A DNA stretch of 64,000 nt, taken from CAWBOY01 sp963790585. GTDB taxonomy: Bacteria > Planctomycetota > Planctomycetia > Gemmatales > Gemmataceae. Under the pieces are notes generated by a model. The model saw only the letters and a list, made by a program, of their open reading frames with translations, was not told where the DNA came from and did no database searches. Location: contig CAWBOY010000003.1 of assembly GCA_963790585.1 (NCBI GenBank), positions 310,001 to 374,000 on the forward strand. Direction: 5' to 3'. Made by a program: the position numbers and the translations under genes. Each line of letters opens with the position of its first letter. Position 1 is the stretch's first letter. Positions 46,801 to 55,716 of this stretch are shown here, piece after piece.

Positions 46801-47124
46801 TTTGGTCCAGTCCAGCAAGCGGTTGCCGACGGTGGCCAATTCCTCGCGAATCTTCTCCATCCGCCGTTTCTTGGTCTCGTAGGTCTCGCCGAGCTCTTCC
46901 AGCAAGTCGAGTTGTTCGCGGACCAGCTCCTTTTGCTTGTTAAAGGCGACAAGTGGATCGCCGATCGGGATATCGATGTCCTGGTCATCGACAAGCCCAG
47001 TCTTTTGCAAGGTCGTGAGCAGGTCGGACACCCGTTCAAGGATGTCGTCGTAGGTGGAAAAGATCTTCTCGCGCTCGTCGGCGAGTTCTTTCAAAACGGG
47101 GTTCAGTTGCGTAAACGGCAGCAT
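43877..47124 (-). CDS. Multi-domain FtsK/EssC-like ATPase (one frameshift)
   Basis: About 1082 residues. A coiled-coil N-terminus (about 60-180) precedes three ATPase modules. Module 1 (about 220-440) is degenerate, with no Walker A. Module 2 has Walker A AGMPGSGKST (about 513-520), Walker B RILLLIDEYQQLF (about 613-624) and ATQGRSAGIHMLLGSQQ. Module 3 has ALLVGSDERSRAGMVAG in place of a P-loop. Near 44262-44268, in a run of G, the frame shifts; the sense continues QSAREKLRKLLNDGPMQGIH to the true end at 43877. No membrane segment is visible, unlike canonical EssC/EccC. The WXG100-like genes follow directly. Likely motor of a type VII-like export or related protein-translocating apparatus. 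Confidence 0.82.
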
Positions 47125-47365
47125 TGAGGGGCGTTCCCAGTCACCGAGGATGGTCGAATCGAGTCACCCGAGCATCATGGCTTCAAGAGAGTCGACCTCG
47201 TGCATAGATTGCTTTATAAAACTTTACTGACAGGGCACGATCCGATCTACAAAAAAATGAGGTAAGTGGAGGGTTGGATGTATCTGAATGCCCTACGTTC
47301 GTACACCTCTTCGTATCCACTGTACAATTATAAATCTCAGTCCCATGCCGCACGAGACATAGACC

Positions 47366-50300
47366 TTGCCCGAGAAACTCACTGACCTGACCGAACTCCT
47401 CCGGCAATCCGAAGGGTTCCCGGCGGTTTTGGCTGCGTTGAAGCGTGGGCGCAGCGCTTCGATCGATGGGGCTTGGGGGTCCTCGGCCGCTCTCGCGGCG
47501 GCGGCGCTGGCTCAGCAATGCCCCCATACTGTTCTCGTCGTTTTAGCTCATCCGCGTGATCTCGATACCTGGGCCGGTGATCTCTCAACCTTTTCCGGTA
47601 TTCGGTCCGCACTCTTTCCCGCATGGGACAATCGGCCGGGTTCCGGCGTCATCGATGAGATTGCCAGTCAACGGCTACGCTTGCTCAAACTGCTGGAGAC
47701 AAATCCCCCGCGACTCTTACTTACTACGTTGCAAGCAGTAATGCAGCCCGTACCGGATCGTGAATCCCTGGCACGCAATCGCCGCCGCCTGCGGGTAGGC
47801 GAGACTCTCGACTTGGAAGAACTGGCTGCGTGGCTCGTCGATCGTGGCTTTCGTCCCGCGGAGGCGGTCGAGGCACCGGGCGAGTTCAGCCGGCGCGGCG
47901 GCATTCTCGACGTTTTCCCGCCCGATGCCGAGGCGCCATTGCGCTTGGAATTTTTCGGCGACGAGATCGAATCGATACGCTCATTCTCTCCGGCGACGCA
48001 GCGCAGCCTCGGCAACGTCGAGCTTCTCGATGTCATGGGCTTGATCGAGCCCGCGTCCGAAGCGGCTTCAAGTGCAAGTGCGGGGTCCGTGCCTGCGCCC
48101 GACACTGGCAACCTCTGTGACTTCCTTCCTGAAGGTTCCTGGACGATCCTTATCGAAGTTGAAGAGTTGCACGAGCAAGGTCGACAATATCTCGATCGTG
48201 TCAGCGACCCGACTGGCCTGTTTGATGTCGAGGGCGCCTTTCGCCAGCTGGTGCGTTGTCCGAGCGTCACGATCTCGGCTATGCCGCGTTCGTCAACGGA
48301 GACGATCTGCCAGCTTCGCATCGAATCGGTCGAGCGGTTCAGTGGCGAAGTGACCAAGGTTCGCGACGAATTGGATTCCGTCGCCGCGACCGATCAGGTG
48401 CTCATCGCCTGTGCCAGCGAGGCAGAAACTCATCGACTCGGTGAAGTTTTGGCCGAGGGGCGGCTGGCCAAGGCGGGCCACCTTCATCTGTCGGTTGGCC
48501 GAGTGCGGGCCGGCTTTCGCATGGTCAACGCGCTGGAGGGCGGCGGTGTCGTCGTTCTCGGCGGCCAGGAGCTGTTTCGCCGCGAGGCGACTTTCGATCC
48601 TACCGCCGACCCCGCAACGAAAGCGCCTCGCCGGCGCCTGGAATCGCGGGCGATCGACAGCTTCCTTGACCTCGCCGAGGGCGATCTCGTCGTCCACGTC
48701 AGCCACGGCATCGCCCGCTATCGCGGCATGCAGCTACTCGACCGCAACAGCGTCGGCGGCGTGCCGATGACGGGAGTGCGCGCAAGCCGAAGAGCATCTC
48801 ATCCTCGAATTCCGCGACGGAGTGCGTGTCTATGTTCCAGCATCCAAGATCGATTTGGTCCAAAAATATGTCGGCGGCTCCAAGACCGATCCGGAGTTAT
48901 CGAAGCTCGGCGGCACCAGCTGGCAAAACCGCAAGGCCAAAGTCCAAACCGCTGTCATGGACCTGGCCAGCGATATGATTCAAATGCAGGCCCTGCGCGA
49001 GGCCCAGCCCGGCTTCGCCTTTCCGCCCGACAGCGATTGGCAGGCCGAGTTCGAAGGAGCGTTTCCCTTCCAAGAAACGCCGGACCAGTTGACGAGCCTC
49101 GCCGAAATCAAATCCGATATGCAACGCGCCCGGCCGATGGATCGCCTCATCTGCGGCGACGTCGGCTACGGGAAAACCGAGCTAGCCCTGCGCGCCGCGT
49201 TCAAGGTCATCGACAATGGCAAACAAGTCGGCGTCCTCGTGCCTACGACGGTTCTGGCCGAGCAACACTTCCGCACCTTCAGCGCCCGACTCGCCGAGTA
49301 TCCTTTCGTCGTCGAATGCCTGAGCCGATTTCGCACCGCCGGCGAGCAGCGCCGCATCATCGATCGGCTCGGCAAAGGGGGCGTCGACATCGTGGTCGGC
49401 ACGCATCGCCTCGTCAGCGCCGATGTGAAATTCAAGGACCTGGGCCTGGTCATCATTGACGAGGAGCAGCGTTTCGGCGTCGATCACAAGGAACGGCTCA
49501 AGCGCCTTCGTCAACAAGTCGACGTGCTGACCATGACGGCGACCCCGATCCCGCGCACGCTACACCTGTCTCTCCTCGGCATCCGCGACATCAGCAACTT
49601 GGAGACACCGCCACCCGATCGGCTGGCCATCGAGACGCGCATCGTGCGTTACGATAAGCAACTCATTCGCCATGCCATCGTCCGCGAACTCAACCGCGAG
49701 GGGCAGGTTTACTTCGTCCACAATCGCGTCAACGACATTCAAGTCGTCGCCAATAATCTGCGCCAGATCGTGCCCGAGGCGAAGGTGGCGATCGTCCACG
49801 GCCAAATGCATGAGGGCGAACTCGAGTCGGAGATGCTCCGCTTTGTCCGCCGCGAGGCGGACATTCTGGTGGCGACGACCATCATCGAGAGCGGCCTCGA
49901 CATCCCCAACGCGAATACGCTGTTCATCAACAACGCCGACAACTATGGCCTCGCCGACCTCCATCAATTGCGCGGCCGTGTCGGCAGATTCAAGCATCGC
50001 GCCTACGCCTACTTCCTGCTCGACGGCAATCGCACAGTGAATCCGATCGCCGCCAAACGCCTCAAGGCGATCGAAGAGTTCACCGAGCTAGGCGCCGGCT
50101 TCAAGATCGCCTTGCGCGACCTGGAAATTCGCGGCGCCGGCAACATCCTCGGCACCCAGCAGAGCGGGCATATCGCAGCCGTCGGTTACGACCTCTATTG
50201 CCAACTCCTGGAAAACGCCGTCCGCGAAACCAAGAAACAACCGAGCCGCGCCCCCCTCGAAGTCACCGTTGATCTCCCCTGGTCCGCCTATCTGCCGCGC

Positions 50301-50702
50301 GACTACATCCCCGGCACGCGCCTGCGCATCGAAGCCTACCGCCGCCTCGCCCGCGTCCGCAAGCTCGAGCGCCTCGAAGATTTCCGCACCGAACTGCGCG
50401 ACCGCTACGGCCCCGTCCCCGAACCCGCCGAATGGCTCTTGCGCCTAACAAAGATCCGCTTACTAGCATCCTTCTTCAAAATCGCCACCGTCCACATCGA
50501 AAAACCCGCCGACGGTTTCAGCGGTCCAACCGATGTCGTCCTCGGTTACCGCAACCGCAAGCGCATCGAATCCCTCGCCGAGCGGGAGAAGCCACGCCTG
50601 CGTATCGTCGACGACAAGAGTGCGTATTTTCGATTGACGGTAAAGGAGATGGGGGCGGAGAAACTGTATGAGGTGTTGAAGAGGTTGTTGCGGACGGATT
50701 AG
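47366..50702 (+). CDS. mfd: Transcription-repair coupling factor Mfd (one frameshift)
   Basis: About 1111 residues. It removes RNA polymerase stalled at DNA damage and recruits the UvrABC excision proteins. Order: UvrB-homology region (FSRRGGILDVFPPDAEAPLR, LRLEFFGDEIESI), then an RNA-polymerase-interacting CarD-like domain (GDLVVHVSHGIARYRGMQLL, about 430). Then comes the RecG-like translocase, with Walker A LICGDVGYGKTELALR, IIDEEQRFGV and VLTMTATPIPRTLHLS, and the TRCF C-terminal domain. A single-base shift near 48775-48782 moves the frame from VGGVPMTG to AQAEEHLILEFRDGVRVYVP. The start is taken at the TTG at 47366; the nearer ATG reads into a stop. Since Mfd is well conserved on both sides, the shift may be a sequence error. 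Confidence 0.93.
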
Positions 50703-51188
50703 ACCGGTGGCCTGCCTCCTTAGTCAAAAACTTCAAGTTCGGGCAATGAGTCACCCGTAACAACACTCGCACCGACCAGCACGAGAAATTCATTGCGCGC
50801 TAATGACACAACCCCTGAACGAATTTCTTGGCCAAGTAACGGCGGGGATGATCGACGCAATAATGGCTTAAGTGATTTTCTACAAACAAGTTGCGTTCCC
50901 ACGAAGTGCTGGAAGGATCTATAGCTTTGCCGGATTCGTTGCGCGACTCGACACGAACTGCGAGAGGATATGCCTATCTTAGTGTCTATCTAAACAAGTT
51001 AATGACTGGAGACACCGTTCTTGCCGTCTTCGCCGAATTGTAGTTTTGCCAAAGAAATGACCACGAGTTCCAGGTCGCCGACGAAGATTTTGTGATTGCT
51101 AACGTACCCGCTTGCTCTCGTTCACTCGCGTCTCTTTCCATCACTCTGGCACCGCGTACACTAATTTCAAACCATTCAGGGGTTTACC
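50703..51188. other. Non-coding stretch
   Basis: About 485 bases upstream of the winged-helix gene. A 60-residue minus-strand frame (50720-50902) has no ribosome site or recognisable family. The region is less GC-rich than mfd and probably marks the edge of the following module. It presumably holds its promoter; I cannot name one confidently. Confidence 0.4.
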
Positions 51189-52556
51189 GTGCTAGAAAAT
51201 CCGCCAAGCCATGACGAGACCATCCTCAGGCGACAAAAAGCTTTCTTGCTTCACCAGGCCGCGCGGGCACCCGACGGCCGAATCTCCAAGTCAGACGCGA
51301 ACCATGCCGTTCGAGCCGTTGCGAAAGACCTACAGATTAATGCGACGAAAGCAGATCGTCTGTGCGCGACGCTCGTGCGAGATGGTTTGTTTCTCGAAGA
51401 GAAGCTCGGGCGAAGTTCGACGTTTGCAATCACGGAGAAGGGCCGGCAAGAGCTCGAGCGCCTAAAGTGCTACCTACCGTTGCAACCTGCGAAAGGAAAG
51501 GTTGCGACCGAGGACACATTTCCCGGTGCCCGCGAGGCTTTCGTTCTCAACGCGCTGGCCCGCGCTCCCGAGCAAAAAATCAATCGAGCGGACTTGGATG
51601 CTGCTTTTGGAGGCAAACCCAAACTTTCGGTCAAGGAACTCGCTCGCACGCATCCTGATGTATTGGTGTTTCGAGATCAGCAATGCCTCAAGCTTAATCC
51701 GGCAAGCACCATCGCGGTCCTTACGGGATTGGTCATTAACAAGGATGTTGAGGTTCATCAAGAGGGCGACTCCGAATCTTACATACTGACATCAGCTGGT
51801 TCTGATCGATTGGCCACACTCCGGAACAAATGGCCCGTTCTACCTCCGTCGGGTAAGCCGTCGGGCGCCTCAAATGAGACGATTGGTCGCGGACGTGAGG
51901 CCTTCCTGCTAATCAAGATGCTTGAAGCGCAAGACAACATAATGGATCAGGTTGCGACCCAGAGTCTGAGCTATCCGAAGCCCATCAAACTTAACCACGC
52001 CACAGCGTGGCAAGTTTTTGCCCAATTGGTAGAAAGCGGTTACCTTCAGAGTAGCTGGAACAGCAATGAAGGGCATTATGCGCTTACAGCGAAAGGTCAG
52101 CGCTATTTGACTACACTATCGTTCGATTCGTTAGGAGAAGTGAAAATCAAAGGCTCCGCGCTTACGGAGCTTTTACAAACCGCGCGCAACCATGCGGCGG
52201 TAGCTCAGGAACCCGTACCTTCGGTGCATCCCCAAGAATTGCGGCCCGCTCCCACAACCGACGAGCTTGAGGCTGCCGTGATGAAAATCTTCGGCGAACT
52301 GCTGCGCGAACGATTTACAGTCATAGGGATGGTGCCGATTCACGAAATCAGAAGAGAGGTTCGGGCGCGTTTTGGACCGCAAGCTGCATCTCATGCGGTT
52401 ATGGATGAGTTACTACTGCATCTCCGTCGGACCAAAAAGGCGAAGCTAGTCTCGATCGACGATCGTAGTGGCGCGACCCAAGAGCAGCTCCAAGACTCTG
52501 TTTTCGCGGTTGGTGAAACATTCTTCTACATGGAGAAAGCCCATGCTCCTTCGTAA
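51189..52556 (+). CDS. Tandem winged-helix protein of the FtsK/kinase module
   Basis: 455 residues from a GTG with AGGGG upstream. The sequence holds at least three winged-helix-like segments. Each starts with a helix such as RRQKAFLLHQAARAP, AREAFVLNALARAPEQKI or GREAFLLIKMLEAQDNIM and ends in a wing-like hairpin (SSTFAITEKGRQELERL, ESYILTSAGSDRLATL, GHYALTAKGQRYLTTL). A C-terminal domain (about 345-455) is different, with a helix pair HEIRREVRARFGPQAASHAV. It is DNA-binding by fold inference, with no enzyme motif. The 3' end overlaps the start of the FtsK-fusion gene by 14 bp, so the two are translationally coupled. No known family recognised. Confidence 0.7.
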   Translation: MLENPPSHDETILRRQKAFLLHQAARAPDGRISKSDANHAVRAVAKDLQINATKADRLCATLVRDGLFLEEKLGRSSTFAITEKGRQELERLKCYLPLQPAKGKVATEDTFPGAREAFVLNALARAPEQKINRADLDAAFGGKPKLSVKELARTHPDVLVFRDQQCLKLNPASTIAVLTGLVINKDVEVHQEGDSESYILTSAGSDRLATLRNKWPVLPPSGKPSGASNETIGRGREAFLLIKMLEAQDNIMDQVATQSLSYPKPIKLNHATAWQVFAQLVESGYLQSSWNSNEGHYALTAKGQRYLTTLSFDSLGEVKIKGSALTELLQTARNHAAVAQEPVPSVHPQELRPAPTTDELEAAVMKIFGELLRERFTVIGMVPIHEIRREVRARFGPQAASHAVMDELLLHLRRTKKAKLVSIDDRSGATQEQLQDSVFAVGETFFYMEKAHAPS

Positions 52557-55500
52557 ATTGGATAATCCTTTTTTATTAGACAGACTAGACCACATAGAAG
52601 ATTTTCGGGCGGAGTGGGATGTTCCTACCCTGGGGAAGCAGTTCACAGATGAATGTTTCCATGCAATCAACGAAGTTCGACAGCATCCAGATCTGCACCC
52701 GAGCCGTAAGGTGATGGCCGTTGTGGGCCCAGCTGGGTATGGAAAAACACATCTTTTCGGACGCTTGAATTTCCAACAAGGTGAGGGGGTCCAAATTGCG
52801 TTCCTCGCCGCGCCTCCAGGCATAGACGGAATTGACAAGAACAAACACGTGGAAAGTGTCCTACGGTGGCGCTTGGTTGATTCTTTGCTTTACTCAGTCA
52901 AGTCCGTTGCTCCGTTCCGGCTCGTGCTAGCGCGCCTTCTGGCACCGTCCTTCTTGGCCTATTTTGACCAACTCAGCCCAGGACTCCAAGCAAGATGTAC
53001 GAATATTCGAAATGGACTCGAGCAAGAACCGTTCAAGGTCCTCGAGATCCTAAGTCAAGTTGAGTCACTTGCTTCGTGTCACCAGCTGGCCGACGCGGTA
53101 AGAACCATGTTTCCGAACTGTTCCAGTGCGGTCATTCGAGCGCTGGTGCTGAGCGCCCCCTCAATAGCAGACGACGCTCGACTTTGGCTTCGGGGTGAGG
53201 CGGACCAACTGCCACCTGACAGGCTCGCCATGTTGAGGCTCCCGCTCGATTCCCCATCGCTAACGGAAATCATCCTGGCAATAGCGGAGATTCTGAAAGC
53301 CATTCATGTTACGTTCGTGGTTTGTTTTGATCAGTTAGAAGAATTGTTCACGAACGATTTCGCTGGATTCACTGCGTTGACAAGTCTGATCATGGTTTGG
53401 CTAGGCACGATCCCCAATCTAATTATTGGGATTGGCTGCCTAAAAGAAACGTGGAAGCGAGTGAGTGGCGCGGAGGGTTTCAAGTCGTTCGTTCAACGCG
53501 TGAAGGTTTACGATTTGCCCGACCTGTGCGGTGCCGAAGCGGCTGAATTAGTGCGACGCCGTATGCACTCCTGGACGGATTTCGATCAACGGAAGCCACC
53601 CGGCTGGCCCTTTGACTTGGACTCAGTTAGGGCTTACGCAGATACGGAGGGACCTTCCCCTCGCTACTTTATCCAAAAGGAATGCGCCATCCGATTTAAT
53701 GAGTGGCTGACCAATAAGCGGTTAGAAGTTATTCGCTTTGACAAGGGTCCAATCGTCCTTCCGCTCGAGGAATTGTTTCGGCAGGAATGGGCGAGAATTT
53801 TGCAAGCGAAACAGGCTGAGCACAGGCCCGCGCTGGAGATGCAAGACACCGATCTTTGGGCCGGCGTGACAGAGGCACTGACAATCGCCAAGCTGGGTGG
53901 CTACCGGCATAACGAAATTCGCATCGATGCTATTCAGCTACAGGCTCTAAAGCGAACGCAGACCGACGTGCGTCCCAGCGCGAAAATTGGTTTCACCGTT
54001 GCCGGAAAATGCAGATCGGTAATCATTGCGGTCAGCAAGAAGGACAGCGGGCCAGCATTTGGATCGTGGGTCACCGCACTCGACGAGGCCATGGATCAAA
54101 CCGTTGTAGGTGCTGTAGCTGTCTGGCCCCGATCAGAGCTTGCCGTCGGCAAGACTTCCGCTGGATACAAAAAATATGATGCGAAGGTGAAGGCCGGCAC
54201 CATACGCCCATTTCCACTGGACGAACAGGAAAATACGCTCTACCAGCTGGAAACCCTCCGACATTTTATTACAAGCGCGGGTAATGATCTCCTCCTCAAT
54301 GGCAAGTTGGTAACAAAGGACGAATGCCGTGAACTAATTGTCAAGACGGGACTATTGGCCAATCTCAAATTATTTGAGTTCATATTCGACAACTGGCAAG
54401 CTTTGGCAGCCGCCAGGGCAGTGCCATCCTCGCCGCCTCCGACAACTATGCCGGAACCGGCGCTGAATGGACCTAAGCCGATTCAACAGGAACGAATATC
54501 GCCGGCACCATCTGCGACGTTGCAGGAAGCCCAGGTAGGCGGCAGCTCGTCTCCGACTGTGAGTTACCCCGCCGGCGACAACGCTTACGTCCCGGTTACC
54601 GGCCAGCTTGCGGGCAGCCCGGCTCCGCCGGTGATGCCGCCGACGTCGACCGTAGCGGGCGCGGAGCCGACCTGGGCTGAGGCGATTTTGAAAAAGGCCG
54701 TTGATTATCTGAAAAAGCGAGGGCAGAGCGTCAGTCCTGTGGGCGTGGAAATCGGTCCAACTTTCATTCGCCTTAGAGTGGAGTTGAGAGGCGACGCGGA
54801 CTTCAGCAAGGTAAGGAAGCAGTCTGAGAATCTCAAAGTGCATCTCTCGCTTGAGCACGAACCCCTGATCAAGAGCCAAGCCGGCTATATCAGCATCGAC
54901 GTCCAACGGCCGGACCGCGTGTTTGTCTCGTTGCCGGCCCTTCTCGAGAAATGTCCACCAAATCTCGCGGGAGAACCAGCTTTTCCCGCCGGAGTCGGCG
55001 TCTCTGGCAATACGGAGTGGCTCAATTTAAGCGAGCCGGATGGTTGCCACTTATTAGTGGCTGGAACGACCGGTAGCGGGAAGAGCGAGTTTCTAAAAGC
55101 CTTGTTGGCAGCGCTCGCGGGACGGTTGGATCCGGCTCAGGTCCGGTTTCGCTTGATCGATCCGAAACGTGTCACGTTTAATGTTGACCCGCGGTGTCCG
55201 TATTTGGACGGGCCAGTGGTTTACGATGGAAGCGATGCGTTACCAGTGTTAGAGGATTGCGTGGAGGAGATGGAGCGACGTTATCAACTTCTTCAACAAC
55301 GCCGCAAAGACCATGTTCGGCACCTCACTGGATCAGACGTTGTTCCTCGGTGGGTTATTGTATTCGATGAGTTTGCCGACCTGATGACCGACAGGGGTAC
55401 AAAGAGGCTATTGGAGCCGCTCCTACAACGACTTGGTGCCAAGGCGCGCGCCGCTGGGATTCACTTGGTACTCGGTACACAGCGACCCGAAGCGTCGGTG

Positions 55501-55716
55501 GTGACACCTCTGTTGCGTAGCAATCTCCCCGGCCGTATTGGACTTCGAGTCGCCAGCGAACGCGAGTCCAAGCTGTTTCTTGACGAGCCGGACGCCGCTT
55601 ATTTGTTCGGCAAGGGCGATCTCGTTTGGAAGCGCGGCGGCGGGTTGATTCGCTTGCAAAGCCCGTACGTGTCACAGGCGGAATTCAACAAGTGCCTCCG
55701 CGTTAGTGAGTATTAG
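52543..55716 (+). CDS. P-loop ATPase fused to an FtsK-type DNA translocase
   Basis: 1057 residues from the ATG at 52543 (GGAG upstream; overlaps the previous gene). N-terminal ATPase: Walker A MAVVGPAGYGKTH (about 58-70) and Walker B FVVCFDQLEELF (about 258-269), STAND/AAA-like. A middle region (about 430-610) has no assigned fold. A Pro/Ser/Ala-rich linker spans about 630-705. The C-terminal part is FtsK-like: an FtsK-alpha-type domain (VGVEIGPTFIRLRVEL), motor Walker A VAGTTGSGKSEFLKAL (about 839-854), RFRLIDPKRVTFN, Walker B RWVIVFDEFADLM and LVLGTQRPEASVVTPLLRSN. This motor class resembles DNA-translocating FtsK, not EssC. The chain ends without a gamma-type winged helix; the upstream gene may supply DNA recognition. 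No membrane segments. Confidence 0.82.
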   Translation: MLLRKLDNPFLLDRLDHIEDFRAEWDVPTLGKQFTDECFHAINEVRQHPDLHPSRKVMAVVGPAGYGKTHLFGRLNFQQGEGVQIAFLAAPPGIDGIDKNKHVESVLRWRLVDSLLYSVKSVAPFRLVLARLLAPSFLAYFDQLSPGLQARCTNIRNGLEQEPFKVLEILSQVESLASCHQLADAVRTMFPNCSSAVIRALVLSAPSIADDARLWLRGEADQLPPDRLAMLRLPLDSPSLTEIILAIAEILKAIHVTFVVCFDQLEELFTNDFAGFTALTSLIMVWLGTIPNLIIGIGCLKETWKRVSGAEGFKSFVQRVKVYDLPDLCGAEAAELVRRRMHSWTDFDQRKPPGWPFDLDSVRAYADTEGPSPRYFIQKECAIRFNEWLTNKRLEVIRFDKGPIVLPLEELFRQEWARILQAKQAEHRPALEMQDTDLWAGVTEALTIAKLGGYRHNEIRIDAIQLQALKRTQTDVRPSAKIGFTVAGKCRSVIIAVSKKDSGPAFGSWVTALDEAMDQTVVGAVAVWPRSELAVGKTSAGYKKYDAKVKAGTIRPFPLDEQENTLYQLETLRHFITSAGNDLLLNGKLVTKDECRELIVKTGLLANLKLFEFIFDNWQALAAARAVPSSPPPTTMPEPALNGPKPIQQERISPAPSATLQEAQVGGSSSPTVSYPAGDNAYVPVTGQLAGSPAPPVMPPTSTVAGAEPTWAEAILKKAVDYLKKRGQSVSPVGVEIGPTFIRLRVELRGDADFSKVRKQSENLKVHLSLEHEPLIKSQAGYISIDVQRPDRVFVSLPALLEKCPPNLAGEPAFPAGVGVSGNTEWLNLSEPDGCHLLVAGTTGSGKSEFLKALLAALAGRLDPAQVRFRLIDPKRVTFNVDPRCPYLDGPVVYDGSDALPVLEDCVEEMERRYQLLQQRRKDHVRHLTGSDVVPRWVIVFDEFADLMTDRGTKRLLEPLLQRLGAKARAAGIHLVLGTQRPEASVVTPLLRSNLPGRIGLRVASERESKLFLDEPDAAYLFGKGDLVWKRGGGLIRLQSPYVSQAEFNKCLRVSEY

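Noticed and set aside
40762..47124. Chromosome-segregating FtsK
   Set aside because: The ATPase has three modules with two degenerate, no membrane domain and no gamma domain, and is linked to WXG100-like genes.
50720..50902. 60-residue minus-strand frame after mfd
   Set aside because: No ribosome site or known family; could be real but cannot be supported.
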